From: JBFISM01 sp041608535
Lineage (GTDB): Bacteria; Actinomycetota; Acidimicrobiia; Spongiisociales; UBA5794
Assembly: GCA_041608535.1 (NCBI GenBank)
Contig: JBFISM010000047.1
Span: 1-23,310 of the forward strand
Length of the DNA stretch: 23,310 nt
Direction: 5' to 3'
Shown: in pieces, positions 7,797 through 14,396 of the stretch
Numbering within the stretch: position 1 is the first letter of the stretch
Layout of the letters: the number at the start of each line of letters is the position of its first letter
Program-made: the position numbers and the translations under genes
Notes under the pieces: model-generated
Told to the model about the DNA's origin: nothing
The model's input: the letters and a program-made list of their open reading frames with translations, nothing else
The model's database searches: none

Positions 7797-8399
7797 ATGG
7801 CAGACGACAGAGAGCTTCGCCGCTACAGCAACATCGGGATCGCCGCCATCGGGGTTGGCGCGGTCATCTCCATCGTCGGGTTCATGGCCGCCCATTTCAC
7901 CGGGCTGGACACCGAGGACGCCCTCGGACGCGAGATCTACCCGGCCATCCCCCGTGGCTGGGTGTACGAGACGCTCGGTCAGATCGTCTCGCTCACCGGA
8001 GTGCTCATCGTCCTCGGTGGCATCACGCTCGCCTTCTTGTACCAGCGAGAGATGACCTGGGCCCGAGCCTCGATCGGGGCATCGGTGTTCGTGTCGCTCA
8101 TGATGATCCTCTTCGGAATCATCCCCAACGAATGGCTCACCCTCACCCAGTCCACCTTGGAATGGACTCCCCAGAAGATCGCTTTCACCATCCCGCCTGC
8201 GCTGGTGCTGAACAACCAGGTCGACATCTCATACGCCGCGATCAAGGACATCGTGTCCGGGACCTATTCCGTCGTCGTCCTGGGTGCCGTGGCCGTGGGG
8301 ATGTACCAGTACCAGGAATGGGCCAAACGCCGCAGGGAGGGTCCGCCGCCGACGCCCGTGTCGGAATACGGCCGCCCACTCACCAAGGTGGATGCCTGA
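7797..8399 (+). CDS. Membrane protein of unknown function, first gene of the b6-type complex operon
   Basis: I do not recognise a family for this 200-residue protein. It has four probable transmembrane helices, at about 11-33, 57-82, 91-110 and 150-173. The N-terminus is short and charged, and the basic C-terminal tail is rich in Pro and Arg. No CxxCH motif or paired-His pattern is visible, so it probably binds no haem c. It is followed after three bases by the ferredoxin gene and then by cytochrome b, subunit IV, Rieske and cytochrome c, all in one direction. That position suggests an accessory or assembly subunit of the quinol-oxidising complex, possibly the membrane anchor for the ferredoxin. 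The start is supported by a TAGAAT box eight bases upstream. Confidence 0.75.
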   Translation: MADDRELRRYSNIGIAAIGVGAVISIVGFMAAHFTGLDTEDALGREIYPAIPRGWVYETLGQIVSLTGVLIVLGGITLAFLYQREMTWARASIGASVFVSLMMILFGIIPNEWLTLTQSTLEWTPQKIAFTIPPALVLNNQVDISYAAIKDIVSGTYSVVVLGAVAVGMYQYQEWAKRRREGPPPTPVSEYGRPLTKVDA

Positions 8400-8402
8400 G
8401 CC

Positions 8403-8849
8403 ATGGCCAAGACCGACGTTTGGTTCGAGACTCCCCCGATGCGGGACGACTACCAGCTCGCTGCTGTGGACGGGTCGTACCTCACCTCGGCGGTGAAGCC
8501 GAAGCAGTTCCTTCACATCGACCAGTCGGAGTGCATCCTGTGCGAGGGGTGCGTCGACATATGCCCCTGGAAGTGCATCCATTACCTCTCGATGGACGCC
8601 ATCGCCGAAGCGGCCAATGTCGACAACCCGGCGCACGACTCGGAGAACCAGGGCTTCTTCATCGTTGACGAGGACGAGTGCACCCGCTGTGCGCTGTGTG
8701 TCGATCGCTGCCCCACCAACGTGATCACCCTCGGCAAGTTCGCCGGCTCGCTCGCCGACGAGGCGGAGCAGTACGGTCTCAACCCCTGGGACTACAACAC
8801 CGGACAGCGAGATTTCAAGAACGGGTATTCGTACGGCATGCGATGGTGA
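8403..8849 (+). CDS. 2[4Fe-4S] ferredoxin encoded with the cytochrome b complex
   Basis: This is a 148-residue soluble iron-sulfur protein. Two complete C-x2-C-x2-C-x3-C-P motifs are present: C44, C47, C50, C54 and C93, C96, C99, C103, each expected to bind a [4Fe-4S] cluster. An extra cysteine occurs at 58. About 35 residues separate the two motifs, more than in small clostridial ferredoxins, and both ends are extended. No signal peptide or membrane helix is visible, so it should work on the cytoplasmic side. It starts three bases after the upstream membrane protein gene and precedes the b6-type cytochrome. An inferred role is electron exchange with the cytoplasmic-side haem of that cytochrome. 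NuoI-like proteins share the motif pair, but this gene is outside the nuo operon. Confidence 0.9.
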   Translation: MAKTDVWFETPPMRDDYQLAAVDGSYLTSAVKPKQFLHIDQSECILCEGCVDICPWKCIHYLSMDAIAEAANVDNPAHDSENQGFFIVDEDECTRCALCVDRCPTNVITLGKFAGSLADEAEQYGLNPWDYNTGQRDFKNGYSYGMRW

Positions 8850-8856
8850 CGGCTCG

Positions 8857-8922
8857 ATGCGGTTCGATTTTGAACAGCGGTACGAGTCGGTGAAACTGAA
8901 GGCGAGAGCGACGGCGAGGTAG
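8857..8922 (+). CDS. Possible 21-residue mini-ORF ahead of cytochrome b
   Basis: An ATG-to-TAG frame of 21 codons fills most of the 78-bp gap between the ferredoxin and cytochrome b genes. Its product would be strongly charged and soluble, and it matches no family I know. Its stop overlaps the GAGGT Shine-Dalgarno sequence of the cytochrome b gene, so translation of it could influence cytochrome b initiation. It may equally be chance. Confidence 0.2.
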   Translation: MRFDFEQRYESVKLKARATAR

Positions 8923-8927
8923 CCAAG

Positions 8928-9710
8928 GTGGCCAACGGCGACGGTGACGGCAGGATCAGCGTGAAGGAGCGTCTCACCGACGCTGCCGACCAGGTGCGGG
9001 CCAGCCAGGTCTGGTCGAGCATCTTCCGCCCCGGATCGCCGTTCCGTCATGGCTACACCGACAGCCCGAGGAACCGCTCCTACGTCATCATGAACAACGT
9101 GCTGTATCACCTCCACCCGGTGAAGGTGAAGCGGCACGGAGTCCGTCTCTCCTACACGCTCTGTCTCGGTGGGCTCAGCTTCTTCTTGTTCATCCTGCTG
9201 ACGATCAGCGGCATCTTCCTGATGTTCTATTACCGCCCGACCTCGCCGCAGGCCTTCATCGACATCCAGGCGCTGTCCACCGACATCGCATTCGGTCAGC
9301 TGGTGCGGAACATCCACCGGTGGGGAGCCCACGCCATGGTGCTCACGGTGTTCCTCCACATGTCGCGTGTCTTCTATCACGGGGCCTACAAGCCGCCACG
9401 GGAGTTCAACTGGGTGGTCGGCGTCGTGTTGTTGCTGCTCACCCTGCTGCTCTCCTTCACCGGGTACCTGCTGCCGTGGGATCAGCTGGCGCTGTGGGCG
9501 GTGACGGTGGGATCCAACATGGCGGCCTACACCCCTGTCTTCGGGAACCAAGTGACATTTGCGCTCGTCGGCGGCGTGCAGATCACGCCGGATACGTTGC
9601 TGCGTTGGTACGTTGGACACGTGCTGTTCCTACCGTTCATCATCGTCGTCTTCATGGCCGTCCACTTCTGGCGGGTCCGCAAGGACGGCGGTATCTCCGG
9701 ACCGCTGTGA
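8928..9710 (+). CDS. Cytochrome b6-type subunit (cytochrome b N-terminal domain)
   Basis: This 260-residue protein is the dihaem core of a Rieske/cytochrome b complex, oxidising menaquinol. It is b6-like rather than a fused bc1-type cytochrome b. Four transmembrane helices are visible. Haem ligand pairs are H130/H144 (14 apart) and H231/H246 (15 apart), the offsets found in cytochrome b6. C79, in Y-T-L-C-L-G-G, sits where b6 has the cysteine that covalently binds haem ci (cn). The cytoplasmic N-terminus is about 70 residues, longer than in b6. The start is GTG at 8928, seven bases after a GAGGT Shine-Dalgarno sequence. The remaining half of cytochrome b is encoded by the next gene, seven bases downstream. 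Confidence 0.92.
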   Translation: MANGDGDGRISVKERLTDAADQVRASQVWSSIFRPGSPFRHGYTDSPRNRSYVIMNNVLYHLHPVKVKRHGVRLSYTLCLGGLSFFLFILLTISGIFLMFYYRPTSPQAFIDIQALSTDIAFGQLVRNIHRWGAHAMVLTVFLHMSRVFYHGAYKPPREFNWVVGVVLLLLTLLLSFTGYLLPWDQLALWAVTVGSNMAAYTPVFGNQVTFALVGGVQITPDTLLRWYVGHVLFLPFIIVVFMAVHFWRVRKDGGISGPL

Positions 9711-9717
9711 GGCGCTG

Positions 9718-10638
9718 ATGGCCGACCTACCCGAGCATCTCCTCCGCCGCTCCGCCGAAGCACGCGCCAAGGCCGAAGGACGCGATGTCGAAGAGGTCCT
9801 CGCCGAAATGAAGGGTGAAGCGCCACCCGCTCCGGCAGCCGAGGCGCCGGCCGAAGCACCCGCCGAACCGGCCGCCGCAGCCCCGGCCGAAACGGTCGCC
9901 GAGCCGGAGCCAGCCACGGCGCCCGCAGGGGACAACGGGGCACGCGATCTGGCCGCCGAGGAGGCGCAGTACGGCGTCCCGGCGGCGCTGTTACGCCGCG
10001 GCGCCCTGGCTCGCGCCAAGGCGGCCGGTTCGCCGCCACCGCAGTTCGCCGGGGAAGCGGCGCCCGCGCAACAACCCGTTGCTGCTGCGGCCGCTGGTGG
10101 CGGGGCTCCTGCGGCGGCTGCCGCCCCCGCCATCCCCGAGGGGGTGCGCACGCAGCGGTTGCTCACCGTGGTCAAGGCCGGGGCCATCCAGCAGGTCAAG
10201 GCCGAGCCCACCGACAAGGTCAGCACGTGGCCCCATCTCGTGGCCGCCGAGTTCGTTGCTCTGCTCGTGTGCACTGCGGCGCTCACCGTGTTCTCGGCCT
10301 TTGTCGATGCGCCGTTGCTCGAGTTCGCCAACTTCAACGAGCAACCCAACCCGTCGAAGGCGCCGTGGTACTTCCTCGGTCTTCAGGAGCTGCTGTCCTA
10401 CTTCGATCCCCAGGTGGCCGGTGTCATCCTGCCCGGGTTCGGCTTGGGCGGGCTGGCGATCATCCCCTATGTCGATCGCAACCCGTCGGTGCGGCCTTCC
10501 GATCGCAAGCTGGCGATCATGATCTTCAGTTTCTTCTTCTTCGCCTCAGCCATCCTGACCATCTATGGATCCTTCTTCCGGGGACCGGGCTTCACGTTCA
10601 CGTTCCCGTGGATCGAAGGCATCTTCTTCGACTTCTGA
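9718..10638 (+). CDS. Cytochrome b C-terminal domain protein (subunit IV-like) with a motif-bearing N-terminal extension
   Basis: This 306-residue protein completes the cytochrome b. The conserved part begins near residue 165 and has three probable helices (about 173-196, 234-252 and 265-288). N-P-S-K-A215-P-W-Y218-F-L-G-L-Q-E lies at the quinol-oxidising (Qo) site, where many cytochromes b have PEWY. The first ~140 residues are unusual. A motif P5-x-x-L-L-R-R-x-A-x-A-R-A-K-A-x-G21 is followed by an Ala/Pro/Glu-rich linker, then a second copy at P88-G104 and another Ala/Gly/Pro linker. The same motif occurs at the N-terminus of the monohaem cytochrome c of the divergent operon. The chosen ATG at 9718 follows the cytochrome b stop by seven bases with a GAGG Shine-Dalgarno sequence. 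Its stop overlaps the Rieske ATG (TGATG). Confidence 0.9.
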   Translation: MADLPEHLLRRSAEARAKAEGRDVEEVLAEMKGEAPPAPAAEAPAEAPAEPAAAAPAETVAEPEPATAPAGDNGARDLAAEEAQYGVPAALLRRGALARAKAAGSPPPQFAGEAAPAQQPVAAAAAGGGAPAAAAAPAIPEGVRTQRLLTVVKAGAIQQVKAEPTDKVSTWPHLVAAEFVALLVCTAALTVFSAFVDAPLLEFANFNEQPNPSKAPWYFLGLQELLSYFDPQVAGVILPGFGLGGLAIIPYVDRNPSVRPSDRKLAIMIFSFFFFASAILTIYGSFFRGPGFTFTFPWIEGIFFDF

Positions 10639-11492
10639 TGGACGCCACCACCCTGTTCGTCATCGGGATCGTCGCCGCCGGAGCGCTGGCCTTGCTCGGG
10701 GTGATCACGATCGCCTACCGGCGTGGACCCACCGCCGAGCCGATGGTGGGAACACTCGACCGCAAGGCGTTGGCCCGGGACCGGCAGCGTATTGCACAGC
10801 AGGAAGCCGGGACGAGTGCGGTCAGCGTGATCTCGCTCACCGAGGAGGAGACGGAGGCGGAGACGGCACCCCCGGTCGACCCACTGCTGGAGCGGGAGAA
10901 GGTCTCCAAGACCGAGATGCAGGTGACCCGGCGCAGCTTCTTCAACCGAGCGCTGTTGGCCATCTTCGGCGTCTATCTCGTGCAGTTCACCATCGCCTCG
11001 CTCGCCTTCGCCTGGCCCAAGCTGAAGGGCGGCTTCGGCGCTGCGATCAACGTTGGCAACGCCGACGAGCTACGCGCCGAGATCATCCAGCCCGACGGGA
11101 CCATCGTGCCGTTCTTCATGGCGGCTGCTCAGTCGTGGATCGTGCCGATAGCGGAGGGCGACGCCGCGGTGAGCCAGTTCGGCGATCTCAACGCCGTGGC
11201 AGGCGCCGAAGGCGGCGAACCAGGACTCATGGCGTTGTGGCAGCGCTGTGTCCACCTCGGGTGCCGGGTCCCTTCCTGTGTGCCATCGCAGGGGTTCGAG
11301 TGCCCGTGTCACGGCTCCCGCTACAACTTCCACGGTGAGTACGAGGCCGGTCCGGCGCCACGCAACATGGACCGTTTCGTCGTCGAGATCAGTGACCGGG
11401 GAGACATGATCGTGGAGACGGGCCAGGTCGTGCAGACGGCCCGGGCGAAAGTGAAGACAGCTCAGTATCCGCAGGGACCCTCGTGCGTCTAG
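10638..11492 (+). CDS. Rieske [2Fe-2S] protein of the quinol-cytochrome c complex
   Basis: This 284-residue protein carries the high-potential [2Fe-2S] cluster that takes the first electron from quinol at the Qo site and passes it to cytochrome c. Box I is C204-V-H206-L-G-C209 and box II is C222-P-C224-H225-G-S, so both cysteine ligands, both histidines and the stabilising disulfide are present. C214 is extra. There are two membrane helices, at about 5-26 and 103-125, the second preceded by a twin-arginine-like T-R-R-S-F-F-N, which fits Tat-dependent export of the Rieske head. The cytoplasmic loop between them is about 75 residues and acidic. The ATG at 10638 shares a base with the stop of the subunit IV gene. 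The gene's 3' end overlaps the following cytochrome gene by ten bases. Confidence 0.95.
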   Translation: MDATTLFVIGIVAAGALALLGVITIAYRRGPTAEPMVGTLDRKALARDRQRIAQQEAGTSAVSVISLTEEETEAETAPPVDPLLEREKVSKTEMQVTRRSFFNRALLAIFGVYLVQFTIASLAFAWPKLKGGFGAAINVGNADELRAEIIQPDGTIVPFFMAAAQSWIVPIAEGDAAVSQFGDLNAVAGAEGGEPGLMALWQRCVHLGCRVPSCVPSQGFECPCHGSRYNFHGEYEAGPAPRNMDRFVVEISDRGDMIVETGQVVQTARAKVKTAQYPQGPSCV

Positions 11493-13150
11493 CGGCGATC
11501 GCTCACTTCGCCCCCATCCTTGCCGTCGGCGAAGCCGAGACGGGTCCCGTCGAGCCATCGAACGTCGGGGTCGGCGCCGTGGTGCTGACCGTGCTCATCA
11601 CCGCATTCCTCGCCTGGGTCGGGTACCTCGTGCTCAACAGCCGCCGCAGGGCAAAGCAGGTGGAGGAGACACCGGCGAACCTGTCGCCGTGGCTCTCCGA
11701 TGACGAGCTGGAAACGACCCGCGTCACCAAAGTGCTCAACGCCGCGGTGATCAGCGCTGCGGTGCTCGCCATCGTGACGCCGCTCTACTTCCTCAATGAG
11801 CCGGGCAGACAGCAGGGCGCCGCCGAGAAGATCGCGGAGGACTACATCCACGAGGGCGAGCACTGGTACGAGTTCTTCTCGTGCATCAACTGTCACGGCC
11901 CCGGTGGTGGTGGCGGTGCCGCCGCGTTCGTCGAGCGGCGCAGCGGTCTCGAAGTGGCGTGGCCGGCGCCGTCGATCAACGATGTCTTTTACCGCTACGG
12001 CGAGGACGAGGTGCGCCACTGGATCGAGTTCGGTCGTGCCGGAACACCAATGCCGGCCAACGGTCTCGAAGGCGGAGGCGCCATGACCGTACAGGAAGTC
12101 GACCAAATGATGGCTTATCTGCGGTCGATTCAGATCCCACAGGGAGATGCTCTCGACGAGGTCGAAGGGATGGTCGAGGCTGCTTTACAGCGTATCGAGA
12201 ACGGCGAGGCGACCACCGAGCGGCTGCTCATGGAGCAGCAAGCGCGGCTCGTCGACACTCAAGAGGCCGGGGACCGCTTCGCCATGGTTGGCGACTTCCC
12301 GGACGAGGTCCGTTTCCTCCTTGCCGGTGACGGGACCTGCACCGACCGATCGGCGGCCATCGTCGGCTCGACATGCCGGGAGTCCGGAGCGGACAGTGAC
12401 CGGGACGGGATCACCGACGAGGCAGAGGCACGGCTCAGCGACCTCGGCGTCATCATCGACGAAACCCTGGTGGTGCGCACCGTGGTCGACCAGCTGGACG
12501 AGGACGGGGCCCCGGTGGTCGACCCGGACGGGCGCACGCTCGGCGAGGTGCAGTTCATCGAGGATCCGACGGTGCCCAGGGTATTCGCCCTCCAGCTCGA
12601 TCCCACCAACGCATTCAGCACCACCGACATCACCGGCGAGCCGGTGGCCGATCTGGAGCGAGTGGAGGGTTTCCTCCAGGACCTCGACACTGCGGCGCTG
12701 GCGCTGCGCATCATCAACGACCGCCCCGAGGTGTTCCTGGAGGTCATCGAGCGAGGTATCGCCTTCCTCGAGAACTCGCTCGAGGAGAGGCCGTGGGAGG
12801 TCGACTTCGAGGCGCTGGCGGAGTCGAGTGGCCTCTCGCTCGCCGAGACGGAGAGGGCGGTGGGTCTGTTCAACGGCTACTGCGCCCGGTGCCACACCGC
12901 CGGCTACGCAGCAGGTCCATCGTTCGAGCAGGGTCTCGGCTCCGGTGCCTGGGGCCCGTCGCTGCGGGAGGGCAAGTCGACCGTCCAGTTCCTCGACCCC
13001 GAGGATCAGATCGATTTCATCGTCCGTGGATCGGTGAACAATGAGAACTACGGTGTCAATGGCCTCGGTAGCGGGCGTATGCCAGGATTCGGCCAGATCC
13101 TCAGCCGGGAAGACATCGCTCTCATCGTCGCACTGGAGCGTGGATTGTGA
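11483..13150 (+). CDS. Membrane-bound dihaem cytochrome c with an EF-hand-like insert
   Basis: This 555-residue protein takes the place of the cytochrome c1/f subunit. Two membrane helices lie at about 28-52 and 84-104. Two cytochrome c domains follow: C134-I-N-C137-H138 with a likely Met190 ligand (T-P-M-P-A-N), and C467-A-R-C470-H471 with a likely Met533 ligand (R-M-P-G-F-G). They are separated by some 270 residues with no haem motif. That spacer holds a perfect canonical EF-hand-type loop, D304-x-D306-x-D308-G-I-x-D312-x-x-E315, just after a cysteine pair (286 and 298), so calcium binding is plausible. The start is GTG at 11483, inside the Rieske gene, with an AGGGA Shine-Dalgarno sequence. 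The stop overlaps the next start as GTGA. It probably receives electrons from the Rieske head and passes them to a terminal oxidase. Confidence 0.88.
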   Translation: MRLAAIAHFAPILAVGEAETGPVEPSNVGVGAVVLTVLITAFLAWVGYLVLNSRRRAKQVEETPANLSPWLSDDELETTRVTKVLNAAVISAAVLAIVTPLYFLNEPGRQQGAAEKIAEDYIHEGEHWYEFFSCINCHGPGGGGGAAAFVERRSGLEVAWPAPSINDVFYRYGEDEVRHWIEFGRAGTPMPANGLEGGGAMTVQEVDQMMAYLRSIQIPQGDALDEVEGMVEAALQRIENGEATTERLLMEQQARLVDTQEAGDRFAMVGDFPDEVRFLLAGDGTCTDRSAAIVGSTCRESGADSDRDGITDEAEARLSDLGVIIDETLVVRTVVDQLDEDGAPVVDPDGRTLGEVQFIEDPTVPRVFALQLDPTNAFSTTDITGEPVADLERVEGFLQDLDTAALALRIINDRPEVFLEVIERGIAFLENSLEERPWEVDFEALAESSGLSLAETERAVGLFNGYCARCHTAGYAAGPSFEQGLGSGAWGPSLREGKSTVQFLDPEDQIDFIVRGSVNNENYGVNGLGSGRMPGFGQILSREDIALIVALERGL

Positions 13151-13668
13151 TCAAGCGAGTTGCACTGCGAGCCACCGTTGGCAGACACCTCCGCAGCGAG
13201 GCCGGTTTGTCGACGCTGGAGTGGATCGGCGTCATCTCCATCATCATCTCGCTGCTGGCCTTCGTGCCGGCGCTGCGCGGCTGGCTCGCCGATGCCTACG
13301 ACGCCATCTTCCGCCAGGTCGATGGCGAGACCGGCGAGACCAGCGCTTTCTCCATCGCCGCTCGCGGCATCCTCATCACGATCGTGGCCCTGCTTTCGTT
13401 CGTCGGTTCGGGCATCCTCATCCTGTACACCAACCTGGGCACTCGCCTGGCGTTTCTCATCGGCGGCGCCGCCACCTTCGGCTGGTTGGTGATCGGCAGC
13501 ATGCTGTTCGTCGTCTACGCCCCGCGTGGACTCAAGCCCGAGAACCTCGAGGGGCTCAATTCCTTCCAGATCCGTATCCCGGCGATAGCGTTCACACTGG
13601 CCTCCCTCATCCTGTTCCTCATGTTCGTCGCCGCCCTCGACCGGTACGAGAAACAGACCGAAGGTTGA
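13147..13668 (+). CDS. Polytopic membrane protein with a type IV prepilin-like N-terminus
   Basis: This 173-residue protein is not assigned to a known family. The N-terminus is basic and then reads E-A-G20-L-S-T-L-E25-W followed by a long hydrophobic stretch. A Gly, then a Glu five residues later, then a hydrophobic helix is the signature of type IV and Flp prepilins, so cleavage after G20 is possible. Unlike a pilin, it continues with three further helices (about 68-94, 98-122 and 140-164). The GTG start overlaps the cytochrome c stop (GTGA), so it is the last gene of the operon. It ends eight bases from the convergent rex stop. It may be a small membrane subunit of the complex, and the prepilin resemblance may be coincidental. 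Confidence 0.72.
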   Translation: MIKRVALRATVGRHLRSEAGLSTLEWIGVISIIISLLAFVPALRGWLADAYDAIFRQVDGETGETSAFSIAARGILITIVALLSFVGSGILILYTNLGTRLAFLIGGAATFGWLVIGSMLFVVYAPRGLKPENLEGLNSFQIRIPAIAFTLASLILFLMFVAALDRYEKQTEG

Positions 13669-13676
13669 CACCCGGG

Positions 13677-14354
13677 TCATCCGCCCCCGGATGCGGAGCT
13701 TTGCTGCAGGTGGTAGGTGAGGATCTGTAGTTCCGTGGAGAGATCGACCCGACGCACCTCGACGGTCCGATCCACGTCGATGACGGTGGGGGCAAAGTTG
13801 AGGATCGACCGAACTCCGGCCGCCGTGAGGCGATTGGCGACATCCTGAGCCGCCCCGGCGGGAGTGGCGATGATGGCGATCTCGATGTTGTGCTCCTCGA
13901 CGATCTCTTCGAGCCGCTCCAAGGGCTCCACGGCGAGACCGGCGATCTCCGTGCCGTGCTTGGCGGGATCGGAATCGACGACGGCGCACACCTCGAATCC
14001 CCAGGGGGCGAACCCGCCGTAGTTGCCCAGGGCCCTGCCCAAGTTGCCGCCGCCGACGATGACCACGCCATACGTGCGCTCCAGCCCGAGCGCCTTGCGC
14101 AGCTGATGCCGGAGCTGTTCGATGTCATAACCAACGCCCCGGGTGCCGTGGGTACCGAGAAACGAGAGGTCTTTGCGCACCTGCGCCGAGTTGACGCCGG
14201 CGAGAGTGGCGAGCTGCTCGGACGAGCACGTGGTTTGGGTCGGCGGGAAGTCCCCCAGCGCACGCAGATAGATGGGCAGGCGAGAGATGGTTGCGCCGGG
14301 CACGACGTTACGCACGATCCTGGAGGTTAACGGGGATCGTCTCCGCCCCGGCAT
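13677..14354 (-). CDS. rex: Redox-sensing transcriptional repressor Rex
   Basis: Rex senses the NADH/NAD+ ratio and represses respiratory genes when NADH is low. The 225-residue product has the Rex winged-helix domain at about 18-80, with A-T-I-S-R-L-P-I-Y-L-R and N-S-A-Q-V-R-K-D-L-S, then a Rossmann NAD(H)-binding domain starting V-I-V-G-G-G-N-L-G at about 98-106 and a C-terminal swapped helix. I chose the ATG at 14354; a GTG about 13 codons later is possible. It is convergent with the respiratory operon (stops eight bases apart) and divergent from the ABC ATPase gene. A small hairpin, ATCCG/CGGAT around four C residues (13679-13692), lies at the convergent 3' ends. Control of the neighbouring respiratory operons by Rex is a reasonable inference, though no clear operator was found. 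Confidence 0.95.
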   Translation of the reverse strand: MPGRRRSPLTSRIVRNVVPGATISRLPIYLRALGDFPPTQTTCSSEQLATLAGVNSAQVRKDLSFLGTHGTRGVGYDIEQLRHQLRKALGLERTYGVVIVGGGNLGRALGNYGGFAPWGFEVCAVVDSDPAKHGTEIAGLAVEPLERLEEIVEEHNIEIAIIATPAGAAQDVANRLTAAGVRSILNFAPTVIDVDRTVEVRRVDLSTELQILTYHLQQSSASGGG

Positions 14355-14363
14355 CGCCCGGTT

Positions 14364-14392
14364 GTACAGTGCCGCCGCACCCGACCGGCGGC
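14364..14392 (+). promoter_or_regulatory. Candidate -10 box and inverted repeat in the rex/ABC divergent promoter
   Basis: TACAGT (14364-14369) is a -10 candidate for the plus-strand ABC gene. Right after it is an inverted repeat GCCGCCG / CGGCGGC (14371-14377 and 14386-14392) around an 8-base centre, ending four bases before the ATG. In RNA it would form a hairpin that covers the leader; in DNA it could be an operator for either gene. Confidence 0.4.
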
Positions 14393-14396
14393 TCCC

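Noticed and set aside
8229..9620. 463-codon minus-strand open frame
   Set aside because: It lies opposite the ferredoxin and cytochrome b genes, whose cluster and haem ligands are complete. Its composition is unnatural.
8928..10638. A single fused cytochrome b gene of the usual actinobacterial QcrB type
   Set aside because: There is a clear TGA at 9708-9710 followed by a ribosome-binding site and a new ATG, and the second protein has its own long N-terminal extension, so the split is genuine.
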